From: Gossypium raimondii
Taxonomy: Eukaryota; Streptophyta; Magnoliopsida; Malvales; Malvaceae
Direction: 5' to 3'
Assembly: GCF_025698545.1 (NCBI RefSeq)
Contig: NC_068576.1
Span: 54,906,094 to 54,970,093, forward strand
DNA: 64,000 bases
Below the pieces are notes generated by a model, which was given only the letters and a program-made list of their open reading frames with translations, searched no databases and was not told where the DNA came from. Numbering within the stretch: position 1 is the stretch's first letter; the number at the start of each line of letters is the position of its first letter. The position numbers and the translations under genes are program-made. Shown here piece after piece: positions 48,603-61,089 of this stretch.

Positions 48603-49777
48603 TAAGGGAATATTTGGTTCGTCGAATCTTAGATTACGTTTTGTAATAGGATTCTAGAAATATAATATTACCAGTAGAATGTGAGATTAACTTGTTTGTT
48701 TTATTTGGCTAGAATGTAAGATTCAGGTGTTTGGTTAACAGAATATGAGATTACCTAGAAGCACATTTTACTCAATTGTCCTTATTATAGAATTTATTTT
48801 TTTAAACAAGTTTAGTTCCTTTAATATTTTTAGTTCCAATTTCCATAAAATTATAACAAATGGTTACAATTATTATTTTTATTACAATTTATTGTGTTGG
48901 AATAAATTTATAAATCATAATTATAATAATTAATGAAAAGTGATTTAATATCATACATAATTATGGTTATAATCATAATTAACATATTAATAAATAAACT
49001 ACTAAATAAAATATAATTATTATAATTGTAATGTATGACATCTACTAGTTCATTATTAAGATTTCTTGTTTTTGTTTTAATTACTCTTAAACTCTATTTA
49101 TGAATAAAACCTAAATTTATTAAAATAATAAAAACAAATGACAAATTGGTCACAAATTTAATATTACGCCCGTAATCTAATATTACCTAAAGAATGAGCA
49201 ATAATGAGATAACACCCTATATTATGGGATGAATAGTGAAAGTGAAACAAGTAAAACACAAAGAATAAAAGGTGGAAAAGTGGGTTGCATCTCAAAGTTG
49301 CGAAGCCCCAGTGCAGTAGCTCGGGAGCCCTAGCAAAAGCCTGAGTCGCAGCACTAACGCTTGTGAGCCATGGATTTTCTTGCCATTTTGACTCTAGATT
49401 CAAAGTTATTTTTGTCATTTTCTCAAGGATTAAAGCCTTTTGTAGTCTTTTCTGGGTCAAATAAACTTTACAAATAGGATTTTTTAGAAGGTTAAACACA
49501 ACTTTTCTTCCATTGAATTTTGTCTTATTGCAAACTTATTATTTTTATATTTTTCTTATTCTATGGATTGCTAAACTTTTATTTAGTTAAAGGATTCAAA
49601 TAGTTTGTGGGATTAATTGTTATTCATATTTCTTTATTTTTAGTATTCGCATGTCTTCGATTTAATTACAAATATTTAAGTTCATTGAATATAGAGCTCG
49701 TATTCAATTGTTTAAAATATTTGTCTTATTAATTAAAATTATTAAATTATTAAATTCGTAATTGTTTAATTGATTCT
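48603..49777. other. Intergenic region left of the Copia element
   Basis: AT-rich. A frame at 49164-49499 (minus) contains a GC-richer stretch (49290-49360) but no motif I can name. No gene called. Confidence 0.45.
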
Positions 49778-50205
49778 TGTTGAGTATGACTCCTATTTTA
49801 GTCAAAATTGAGAAATAATCTTTCAGTTAAACTCGGTTTATTTGTTTCAATCAAACTCTGATTAGTTTAGATTATTTTATTATTATTTGACCCATGAATT
49901 TAGCCTACAAATAGGCTCTTTTACAACCTTAGAAAATACACCCATTAGAGATTAGAACTCATAACACATTTAGAGAATTTTGTGTTTATGTTTTGAAGGT
50001 TCTTTGTTTGCGGGTTTTTGGGGTTTAGTTTTTAGCTCCATCTTTTGTACTCTTCGTTCTTTTGCCATTATAATAAAATTATCTTTACCCGTTGTTTTTT
50101 TTATCATATTTGGAAGGGTTTTTCCACGTTAAATTTGTGTATTCAATTTCTCAATTTATTCCGCTGTTTTTTGTTACTTGTTGCTTAATCGGGTCAATCC
50201 CAACA
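49778..50205 (+). repeat. 5' LTR of the Copia element
   Basis: 428 bp, beginning TGTTGAGTATGAC and ending GGGTCAATCCCAACA, followed after one base by the primer-binding site. Confidence 0.93.
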
Positions 50206-50252
50206 AGTGGTATCAAAGCTAGTTTAATTTTCATAGATCAACCCATTCAAAG

Positions 50253-51640
50253 ATGGCAGCAACAAGGTTTGAAATTGAGAAGTTCGATGGTGAGACAAAT
50301 TTCAATCTGTGGCAAGTTCGGATGATGGAAATTTTAGTTCAAACCGGCTTGAAAAAGGTTGTTACCGGGAAAAAGCCTAAGAATCTAAATCAAACAGAAT
50401 GGGAAGAGCTTGATGAAAATGCATTGTCTGCAATCCAGTTGTGCCTCGCAAATACAGTATTGTAGAGGTATTAATGGAGAAGACCTCATCCGCCTTGTGG
50501 AAAAGGTTAGAAACTCTGTATGCTACTAAGTCTCTAGCTAACCGTTTAGTGTTGAAACAACATCTATTTACGTTTCGCATGAATGAAGGTGAACTTCTTA
50601 GAGATCACATCAGTTAATTCATTACTCTTTTAAATGATTTAAAGAACGTAGGGGTTCATATTGACGATGAATATCAAGCTATGCTATTATTTTTCTCTTT
50701 ACCCCATTTATACAAGTCTTTCAGGGAGACCCTGATTTATGGTAGAGACAAACTCTCGTTCGAAGATGTAAAGGGTCATTTGTTGAGTAAAGACAAACTC
50801 GACAATGAGTTTGGTTTGGATAGTAAGGCAGATAGGCAAGCTTCCGTTTTGGTAGCATCAAAGAAACGAGACAAAAGGCGTTGCTATTGTAAAAAGTTAA
50901 GTCACGCCAAAGCATATTGTTATAAACTGCGAAATAAAAGAGTTGTTGAGAGTAACGAGGAAGATGTAGCTGGTGCTAATTTGGTCGATGTTAGCGGTGA
51001 TGATTTCTTGTTAGTGTTAACGAGCGATAACTCTAAGCCACATCCGAGTGGATCCTAGATTCGGGATGTTCTTTCACATGTGTCCCAATAGAGAATGGTT
51101 CTCCACATACAGTTCGGTTGAAGGTGGAGTTGTGCGCATGGAAAACGATTCATGAAATAAGGTAATTGGTATTGGTACTGTTAAAATTAGGATACACGAT
51201 GAGACATTAGGACACTCTCAGATGTCAGGTTTGTACCTGATTTACGAAAGAATCTCATCTCATTGAGTATTTTAGACTTGAAAGGATGCAGAATCAACAT
51301 CGAGTCGAATGACATTAAAGTATTTTGTGGAGCTCTTGTTTTGTTAAAAGGTAAAAGAACCGACAGTCTTTATATCCTGGAAGGTTCTACAGTGACTGGT
51401 GAAATTAGACGTCCCTCGTCCGTTACAAAGTCGAATCCAACTCGTTTGGAGTTGAGACAACTTGGTCATAAGAGGAAAAAATGTATGACCATTTCGTTGA
51501 AGAGAGATTTTTTTTTGGATGCAAGTTTTGAAAAGTTAGGGCACTGTGTTCGTGAAAATCAGACTGGGGTTAATTTTAATTCGTCAGTGTACAAGTCGAA
51601 GGCTAGAAGTCTTCCAGTTTCTAAGCACAGATTCGACTAA
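50253..51640 (+). pseudogene. Copia gag / pre-integrase remnant
   Basis: Gag-like sequence 50253-51057 in two frames (frameshift near 50460, stop near 50615), followed by a GAG-pre-integrase segment (51263-51600; LGH…KL.HCV…NQTGV) with another interruption near 51160. The aspartic protease stretch is present only as GCSFHM-like words near 51062, in yet another frame. The enzymatic pol domains are absent, so it could not replicate itself. Confidence 0.85.
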
Positions 51641-51725
51641 ATTAATTCTCTGCACAGTTCAAGATAGACTTGTGGCGGGATTTGGCAAATATGACGTTGT
51701 GGAAATATGAGTCAAGGTGGAGATT

Positions 51726-52149
51726 TGTTGAGTATGACGCCTATTTCAGTCAAATTTGAGAAATAATCTTTTAGTTAAACTCTGTTTCTTTGTTTTAATC
51801 AAACTCTGATTAGTCTAGATTGTTTTATTATTTGACCTATGAATTTAGCCAATAAATAGACTCTTTTACAACATTAGAAAATACACCCATTAGAGATTAG
51901 AACTCATAACACATTTAGAGAATTTTGTGTTTACATTTTGAGGGTTCTTTGTTTTCGGATTTTTTGGGTTTAGTTTTTATCTCCATCTTTTGTACTATTC
52001 GTTCTTTTGCTATTATAGTAAAATTATCTTTGCCCGTGACTTTATTATCCTCTTTGGAGGGGTTTTTCCATGTTAAATTTGTGTGTTTAATTTCTCAATT
52101 TATTTCGCTATTTTTTGTTACTTGTTGCTTAATTGGGTCAATCCTAACA
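51726..52149 (+). repeat. 3' LTR of the Copia element
   Basis: 424 bp, beginning TGTTGAGTATGAC and ending GGGTCAATCCTAACA, preceded by the polypurine tract. It differs from the 5' LTR by roughly 40 substitutions plus a 3-bp deletion, counted by eye. Confidence 0.93.
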
Positions 52150-52154
52150 ATTCT

Positions 52155-53799
52155 AATACTTGTAACGAACATCATAAGTGAATATAAGCTATGTATACAA
52201 TCTACGTCGTTTGAGCTATGTAATTGTTTAATTTGAATATGTGTTTGTTGGTCTGAATTAGATCTCTTTCGTCATTAATGTTATCAATAAGTTAAATCCT
52301 AGGCATTAAGTTATAGAGTTGTTTATTGATAATGGGAATAATTTCAACGAGCTACCTCTCGGTTATCAACAAGGTAACGAGAGATTAATTTTTAGGCGCT
52401 ACATTGACAGCTATAACTAATTTGTTAAAGCACATTAAAATTATATTTGTATCAATGATCAAACTTATGAATCAAACGAATGTTTTACCTTTAGCTAAAG
52501 TTTCATCTCATTGAATTTTCCTTTGATTTTAAATATTATTATTTTTGTTAAGTTTTAATTTAATCACAGTTTTTTGGTTTTCTAAACCATTATATTTACT
52601 TGTTTTCTCTATTTGGGTTCACGCTCCTGGAGTGCTGGGTTACAAGTTGGGTTTTGTTTTATTTCTAAGATTGGGTTTAGTTATTAGTTTTGTGGGTAAG
52701 GGTTTATTAAGTTAATCCGGTTTTGAGTTTCCAGAACTGAAATCAAACCAGCTCAATTAAAATAATTAAATTTATAAATTGATTTCAAATCAAACTGATT
52801 AACATCGATTCAGAAACACCGAAACTATTTGGGTTAATCGGTTTAGCCGGTCCGGATTAATTCTTGCATACCTTTAAGTTTAGGTATCACTTTTGACCAA
52901 AATAAAAATAATATCTATGTGTCAAAATGAGAGAAAGATCAGTCCAATTTATATGCCAATTTGTAGGTTAAGCCTTTTTTTTAAAAATAGATTTAACGGT
53001 TGGATTGACGAAGGTCTAACATGGAAAAAAAAGTAGTTTAGATACTGTGACAAAAAAATTAAATGCCAAGATAGAAAAAATAGTCTAAGTATAAATTTAT
53101 GGATTAAACTCATTTTTAAGAATATATAATATATGATTATATTCATGTAGTTGGTTAATCATATCTAAAATAAAAATAAAAATAGTGTTAAACTCCCAAA
53201 TATCATAATCCTTTTACATATATTTTTTTGTTTTTAAAAATTATTATTATCTACGATGTATAGTGGACTCAAAGATAAATATTAGATTGATTTTTAAAAA
53301 TATATTTATATTTTTAAAACCCATAATTTTATCTTAAAATATGTATTAAATACAAATATCGAATATGGATACCAAACTAATAAAAATGTAAAAAGTTTTT
53401 GAAGCACTCAATCAAGTTTATTCCTTGCTTAGCAATCATATTTGAAAGAGTTACCTATCAGGCAAATTCAAATGATGTTTCAACTTGTACCACTTTTTGA
53501 CTCAAAAGAATGGCTTTTTATGTCATCTTGGCCAAAAACGGGAGTTTAGAATAATAAAAAGAGGACTTAGACATATGTAGTAAAAAAAAAATTAATTATT
53601 TTTCATTACAGTTTTTTTAAATTAATCATATTATGTTAATGTCTTTTGATGACGTGAAGGCACTTGATATAATACAAAAGACCACATTTGGAAATTGAAA
53701 GTCCTTACAAAGAAAATGTAAGCTTTAGGAGTGTTGACGTCAGTGCTTTAAAATGTATTATGAAACTTAAATCAGCAAAACATGAAAATGAAATAAGGT
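52155..53799. other. AT-rich intergenic region
   Basis: No gene. A short stretch at 52830-52870 (GGTTTAGCCGGTCCGGATTAA) resembles a fragment seen in other plant repeats. Nothing else is supported. Confidence 0.5.
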
Positions 53800-56566
53800 T
53801 TATCTAACGGCTCGATTTTCAGTGTAATTTTGAAATTTCATTTTATAAGTTGAGTCTGTAAATATTAAATATGAATATTTACGGAGTTCACATAAAATGT
53901 ATTAAAGATTAATCGAGTAATTTTGTCGAATTAATAGTTAATTAAGACTCGAGAACTAAATTATAAAATCCAACTGTTATAGAAATTTAATTAACAAAAG
54001 TTTGATGACTTAAATATCAATTAACCAGATGACCAAAATGATTAATAAAGCATTTTAGATTAAAAGATAGTGGATGATGGTGGCATATTGATTAAGTATC
54101 AACAATGATTGGTTAAGATAAGTAAATATAATCAATTTAAGTCTTAAACTTTAATTTAACTATAAATATAAAATTTTGGTGGGAAGAAAGAGAGTCTTGT
54201 CATCTTCTTCTCTACCTTAAACTGTCCACCATAAGAAGAAACCAAAGAAAGCTTTCAAAATCCTTATACATTCGGTCACTTGATTAGGTGAGAAATTAAG
54301 TACTTTTTTTATGTGATTTTTATGGGTTTGAGGTCATGGGAGCTAGATTTAGCTAGCCCATGTACCAATTTGATAAACTATTAAAATTTTAGGAAGTTGC
54401 CATTGTCGATTTCTTGATGAATTAGACTTAAATTTGATAGAATTTAAGCTTAGATTATGAAAAGAATTAGATTGTAAAGTTACTTTAGCTTGTTTATTAA
54501 CTTTGTTACATTAGGGACTAAATTGAATAAATGTAAAACATGCCATGAAATTATGTTATAAATAAAAATTATAAGGTCTCTAATGAGAATATATAAAATT
54601 AAATTTTAATCTAAAGCTAGGAATCAAAAGTTATGCTTATCTCGAGTTCAAGGACTAAATTGAATAAAATGTAAAAAGGAGAGAAGTTGAAAATTTGATT
54701 TATATAGGATCATGCATGATATTGTATGAAAATGCTTGGTATTGATTTGTTATGTAAAATAATTGTATAGATCAAGATTTGGATTAAAGTGGAGCTAATA
54801 GAGGAAAAGCTAAAATTTCGGATTAGTCCCTAAAGTATTCACTCACTTCATATTTTGAACAGGTAAGTTCATATGGAACTTACTAACTTACTATCTTGTT
54901 TCTTGTATGATATGAGTGTTTGTATTTAATTTGACATATGTGTGTTTGAGTGTAACTTGAAATACTAGTGAATTTGGCATATGTGGCTAGTAATGGATTG
55001 AATTGGAATTGTTATGTGATGATTGATTATTATGTAATGTTATAGGGCATAGATGTGGAAATCTGAATGATTACAGGGTATAAATGTATATAAATGATTG
55101 ATTACAGGGACGAGCAACCTAATGTAGTTTTAGCTCGGATGAGCAACCTAGTGTGGTCTAATTTACCCGTATATCCAAGTCTGTTTTACTAGGGTTCTAT
55201 CGGACGAAACATTATTTTAAAATTGAAAACTTGAAAATGTGATGGAGTGAATTTGATATATCAATTTGATATATCATTGAAATGAATCATGTATAATTGG
55301 TATAATCTTATGGATTGATGATATAATACGGTATTAGGATAAGCTATGTGATAGTAATATGAATTGGCAGGCTTTGAGTTGCTTGTAATGTTTAATGATC
55401 ATGGATACATATGCTCACTTTGTTGATATTTTAAAGTGCCATGTCCTAGCCAAACTTATGTTAAACTAAGGTAGCTAACATGCTTGTGTACGAACAAGGT
55501 AAGCATAGTATTTTTCATTCGAGCTTATTAAACATTTGTATGCTTACTATAGTTGTTTCCCTACTTGTAGATCATCACTTTGCGGAACCAACCGAGTCGG
55601 ATCAATGCGAAGCACACATTATTAACAAGACGGTAGAATTATATTCATTTTGAGTCCAAATATTGTAGCATGTATATAGGGACACCTTATTGTGCAAATG
55701 ATTATTTTTGAGTTGATATTCATGTGATATATGTGCTTGTGGTTGAACTTGTATGTTAAGCATAACATATGACCTAATTGATGCATGGTTAGGTCAAATT
55801 TAATGCTATTAATAATGATGATATTAAACTTGCATGTGCTTGTATGTTAAAGCTTGCAAATTGAAATAGTTGGGCAAGATAAATTAATACATGGTTTGTG
55901 AATAGTAAGTTTGAACGTTATGTTTGAAATATAGTTATCTTATGCTTTGTTTTGATTCACGCCAAGGTTATATGAGTTTTTGATGTATAAATTGCATAGG
56001 TATAATATATTCGACTTGAAATAAATAGTTGGTATGGCTAGAATGTTAAATGACTTAAATGAGTTTGATAGATGATTATGTGTTATATGTTATATTAAAT
56101 GCTTGGTTCCAAATGCTCGTGTGAATTGGTTGATATAACTGAATATAGAATCATATTGTATTGATTGAGGGATGATACTATGGAAGTGTATAAATGTTGG
56201 TTAGAGAGAACAAAAACATACAAAAGTGCTCTTTGCCAAAATAGGGACAACGTTGTGACTTCGAGTTCCCAACGTCGTGACATAGGTCGACAGTGAACTC
56301 TCTGTTTGATGATGTTGCTACGTGTAAGCCATGATGTCACGATGTCGGCCTGAAGTTTACAAATTTTACAATTTAGTCCTAATTCGATTTCGGGTTAACA
56401 AAAGGGCTTTCATAAGCTCATATGAGATCCATAAATGATTATGTAACATAGTATGAATGTGCATTATATTGAATTGTATGTGTAAATGGTTGTATGGTGT
56501 ATGATTGAATGTAGTTGCTTTGGAAACGGTTGTGGCATCCCGTAGCAGATCGAGTATGAGGTGTTA
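53800..56566 (+). mobile_element. Probable solo LTR of a Gypsy-type retrotransposon
   Basis: About 2.77 kb flanked by AAGGT on both sides (53795-53799 and 56567-56571). It begins TTATCTAACGGCTCGATTTTC, close to the TAACGGCCCGATTTT start seen in plant Gypsy LTRs, and ends GATCGAGTATGAGGTGTTA, close to the usual GGGTATGGGGTGTTACA. Inside are LTR-typical words (GGGACTAAATTGAATAAATG, GTAAGTTCATATGGAACTTA). No gag or pol frames occur. The TG…CA termini are decayed, so the exact ends are uncertain. Confidence 0.55.
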
Positions 56567-56571
56567 AAGGT

Positions 56572-57920
56572 AATTAATTGTAGAAAATTGTAAATCTTAG
56601 TCTTATTATTATTATAGTTTGTTGTGCTATAACTTTAGTTGTTTATCAGATCTTGATAAATAGCTATACCAAGTGTCTCGGTTTACAAATTAATTGTCTA
56701 AAACTCTTGTGTAATTAAATTCTTTTGAACCTGGACTTTAATTTGTAAGTGGATATATCAATTATCAAATTAATAAAATAATTACTAAATTTGAAAAAAA
56801 AAATAAAGGTAGAGAAGCGACCAAGAGTGATTAAAAAATTGATTCATGGGCGAATGCCAATTAAGTAAGTGCTGTAATGACAACATGTTAACCATGCGTG
56901 ACATAAAATTGTGCTGAAAAGAGGGAAAAGAAACCTTAACGCGCATAAAATAAAGTGTAGCGGTAGCTACCGCCTCGTGCTAGAATTCGGTTGACTCTCA
57001 AAAGCAAAAACGAACCTGCCAAAGTCCTTTCAAAAAGTTTACGTCTTGACAGGAAATTAATACGTTTGTTGGGTCGATTATTTTGATAAATTTATCTTTT
57101 AATATAAACATTTTATTAATTTAGATTTTATTTTTTTAAAGTTAAATTTTATTTTGAAATTTTAACAAATATAAAATTTATTTATCAATTTTTAAAAAGA
57201 GTTGAATTGTTGATTTTTTTAACGAGAATACTAATTAAAAACATGACAAATATATAATAATTCACATTTTCTTTATGCTATTTTCTAAAAAATGGTATCA
57301 TATTAATGTGAAATGCACCTGAATTACCATTCCATCATTGTTAAAAAATTAATAGTAAAGTTCAAATTCGTAAAAAATGTAGACAATTTATTAATTTTTT
57401 AATGAGAGTTTTATCTTCTAGATTAAAATAATTTTGTTTAACAATTTCCCGCCGCGTAGAGGCAACCATTTGAGTCAAAAGGGCACGGCTAAATAGCCAA
57501 GGTTGATCTTTTTGCTTTGGGTTTAGCGTTTGAAGTGAATAGAGAAAAACAGGTGATGGAAGGGGAAGGGTTTGGTGGGTGGGCAAGTGGGGTTTACGTG
57601 CAGTCCACGTAAGAGTCCCACTTTCATTCTCCAAATCCTATTATTCATTGCCCTATTTATTTCTCCACGACATGGTGTTATGAATATGCTATAATTATAA
57701 TTAATTATGATCAAAATTGTAAAATAAAAAAATGGTACACTCGCTCGAGACTGTTCTTTAAATACGCCTCATTTGATTCTTTCCATGTGTATGAGCGAAC
57801 TGTAAACGAACACAGTCCTCATCAGCCCAAGCATTGTTTCCTTGTTTTCACCCTCACCCTTCACTCTTCAAACTGAAATACTCGTCTTTTTTGCCTTGAA
57901 GGCACTCTTCTCTATCCAAT
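56572..57920. other. Spacer and promoter of the DUF599 gene
   Basis: AT-rich to about 57.4 kb, then more balanced. The DUF599 leader probably lies in 57790-57920 (CACCCTCACCCTTCACTC…). A TTTAAATA at about 57757 could serve as its TATA box. The minus-strand frames here (57362-57714) have no motif. Confidence 0.4.
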
Positions 57921-58753
57921 ATGACTATGGAGAAACAATATTTGGATTGGGTACTAGTTCCAATGGGGATTCTTTTGATGGTGGCTTATCATGTATGGCT
58001 TCTCTATCGAATCTTAAAACATCCCACCAAGACTGTCATCGGCGTCAACGCCATCAACCGTCGTTTTTGGGTTCAAGCTATGATGGAGGTCATTGGTCTT
58101 TTATATATCCTTTTATTCAATGGTTTCTGTTTCTAATTGATGTAAAAAATTTACTGAGTTCCATAATTTTGATTGGTTAGGAAGCGTCAAAAAATGGGGT
58201 TTTGGCAGTGCAAACGTTTAGAAACAACATAATGGCGTCGACTCTATTGGCATCGACGGCTATCATGTTGAGTTCCCTCATCGCCGTTTTGATGACTAAC
58301 GGTAAAGGCGATAGATCGTCGTGGTTCATATTCGGAGATGAAAGCGACCTGGCATTTTCGATCAAGTTTTTCTCGATATTGGTTTGCTTCTTGGTGGCTT
58401 TTTTACTTAACTTGCAGTCCATCAGGTATTACAGCCATGCAAGCATTCTCATCAACGTGCCGGTGAAGAAGATGTCCCACCACCACCACCACCACCATCT
58501 CACGGTTGAATATGTAGCCAACACTGTGAACAGAGGCAGCTATTTTTGGTCCCTAGGACTTCGTGCCTTCTACTTCTCTTTCCCCCTCTTTTTGTGGATC
58601 TTCGGTCCCCTTCCTATGTTCTTCTGTTGCATTGCCCTTGTTTTCATGTTGTATTTTCTGGATGTTACCTTTCAATTCGGATGGGCCGTTGGGGTTGTCA
58701 ATGACAATGGCCATACCGGTGACGAGGAATTAGGAGGTTCAGTTCGATCCTAA
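57921..58753 (+). CDS. DUF599 multi-pass membrane protein
   Basis: Two exons, 57921-58088 and 58181-58753, with a 92-bp intron (GTCATT…GGTTAG), give 246 residues, the normal size for the family. Start: first ATG of the frame (AATATGACTATGG); a second is two codons in. Family signatures are WVLVPMGILLMVAYHVWLL near the N-terminus, GVNAINRRFWVQAMM at the junction, VLAVQTFRNNIMASTLLAST, and GLRAFYFSFPLFLWIFGP near the end. Four or so transmembrane helices are likely (about 9-29, 72-92, 113-132 and 187-222). A His7 run sits in the soluble loop before the last helices. The function of DUF599 proteins is not established; some databases label them TRP-like channel proteins without experimental support that I know of. 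Confidence 0.92.
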
Positions 58754-61089
58754 TCCCCGCCGGCGTTAAACTCGTTCAATCAAAGTTGAATCAATTTGAA
58801 TTTTTCATCATCGGAAAAATAATCCCGAAAAGGGTTTTAGTCTTTCTTACACACCAAAATGTATTGAAGGAGAATTGTCCCTTAAAAGAGGAAATGAAAA
58901 CTGAAACCTTGCTTTTCCTTTGTGTGTTTAATTTCCTTTTGTCAGCAATGATCTGTAATGTCAAGAAATTAACAAAAAAGTGCATGCCGCGTTAAAAGGA
59001 TGAATCTTTATTCACTATAAAACAAATATAAAAATATATTTTGGTTCTACTAAAAAAGGCATGGCGTGAACTTGGTCGATTTGTATTTAGTTATGGACAA
59101 CCCTATTTTTATATATAAAAACTATATTCAACTTTGATGTTTGTTTAGGTTTACGTTAATCCATTTTTCTTAAGGAACCAAACGCAAAGACAAAAAGAAC
59201 TTGGGAGTGGAAGACTGCAGTCCTTTAGAGAATTTCAGTTCATCAACTTGGTGATGTCATGTCAGAATACCTAGATGCTCATTTAGACATGTGGACATCT
59301 AAAGTTGAACCATTGTTTGGTGTCGATATCAAATCGAGGTAAATTCTAGCTGCTACTTTATATATATATATTCTTAAATGTTTTCTGAAATTTAAATATT
59401 TAATATAGATGGGCATCAAACTTGCATGATCGATATGTAAGCCAGTATATACTCTAGTGTGCCTACCATTACTTTCTCATACTATAATAATAACAAATTC
59501 CTGCTAAATTTCTGGAGTTCATCATGAATTACTTGTGATACTAAACCTATTCTGCTGCGAAAGTCGAGTGATCATATAATATTCAAGCCAGATAAATCCT
59601 TTATATGTTATCTCGAATATATGTGGTTAATATAAATTATTAATACTAAACCCAACTTTTGCTTTGCTAAGCTATTTCGCAGTTTCAGTTAATTGCAAGC
59701 TAGAAGCACATTGATGTCAAATAAATCATTTCAGCAAAAAGCTAGTTACTTTCGATTATCCAAGACAATGTTTTTTCAAAAATGATCTCATACACTTTTT
59801 TTTTACAATAAATTTAGATGGAAGGAATAGTGCAAAATAAATATAGACCATTTTACTTTTGAGAGGACGGAGACTTTTTTTGTTTCTTGTATATATGTGA
59901 TTTATTAAATATATTTTAAAAAAAATAATAGTTAGATGTAATGATAATGTATATTGTACTTTTAAGGATATAGCTCAAGTTTTAATTTTAGAGACGACAC
60001 TTTGTTGAGGAGGAAGCTACATAAAACCAATATAAAGAATAGTTTAATTATACAAAAATAATTAAAAAAGGTAGATAATCATTAACTTATTTGTAGAAAA
60101 TAAATGTTAGGGTTCCTATTGAGGGTATACGTTACTATTAATGAGATTTTGGCTTGAAATAATGTGTGGATTAAATAGTTAATTGAATTATATTTAGTTA
60201 GTTAATGTAACTTAAATTATTCCGTTCAAAGCTTATAACTATTAATCATAATTATAATTGTTGAAATAGCCAAGTAATTGTAACTTCAAATATACGTGCC
60301 TTGATTAAGACTCTTAATACACTCCACTAACACTAGATTATAGCTCAATTATGTGTATATATATAATTTTAATTTATAAAATATATAAAAAATATTCTCA
60401 TAATAATATTTGGCACTAGATTTTAGCAGCTCACCTATGTGCATGTGTTTTTTTTTTTAGATTTATAGAGAGATATAAAAATAGTCGCAAAATAATATTT
60501 ACTATTTTGTAAGATGAGGATAAATTAGTTTTCTTTTTAAAATTTTGATGATGTATTTTATGTGTAAATTACTGTTTTACAGTTGTAATTATACTTAAAA
60601 AGACAAATAAATATAAATATGGGAACTATCAATCTACCAAAAACCTGCTACAATTTGCAGAACTCAACTATAAACGTATTGCGAGAAGTGATACCACTTT
60701 TACTGATGGATTCAATCTTTTCTCAAAAAAATAAAATCTGTAAAATTGAAGTAATTGGAACCATGTTTTTGTTCTTTTGCATTAAATATATGATCAATCA
60801 AATCTCATACGCCATTCCATATTTTTTTCCCCAGGAGAATAAAAATGCCAAATTGCCAAGCACAAGCTTATGTGCCTAAAAACACTCCTCAACAAAACCC
60901 TTAACTTCAACATATATTTGATGCTTTTACGATGATTTAAGTGTTGAAATTAAAAATGATGTTTAAAAGTCTTGGCTCTTTTCTTTTTCTCTCTAGAGTG
61001 CAAGTTTTGTATGCCTCTGTACATCTTTGCTATCTTGCTTGTTTTGATTTCGTTTCTTTGTTTGTTTCTGTGAGAGTGTAGGCATGGAA
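58754..61089. other. Spacer downstream of DUF599
   Basis: The first ~200 bp should be the DUF599 3' UTR. The rest is AT-rich with no gene; frames such as 60619-60879 lack motifs. Confidence 0.5.

Larger units (their letters stand above)
49778..52149 (+). mobile_element. Ty1/Copia LTR retrotransposon, internally deleted and inactive
   Basis: A complete insertion by its ends: 5' LTR 49778-50205, primer site TGGTATCAAAGC just inside (complementary to initiator-Met tRNA with one change), polypurine tract AAGGTGGAGA before the 3' LTR 51726-52149, and ATTCT on both sides (49773-49777, 52150-52154). It spans 2372 bp against about 5 kb for an intact Copia. Gag begins at 50253 (MAATRFEIEKFDGE) and is broken by a frameshift near 50460 and a stop near 50615; its zinc knuckle is degenerate (CYCKKLSHAKAYC). 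The pre-integrase HHCC region is recognisable to about 51600; integrase core, reverse transcriptase and RNase H are gone. The LTRs differ at about one position in ten by eye, so the insertion is old. Confidence 0.93.

Noticed and set aside
56095-56340. 81-codon minus-strand frame inside the probable solo LTR
   Set aside because: Lies in LTR-type sequence, with no motif.
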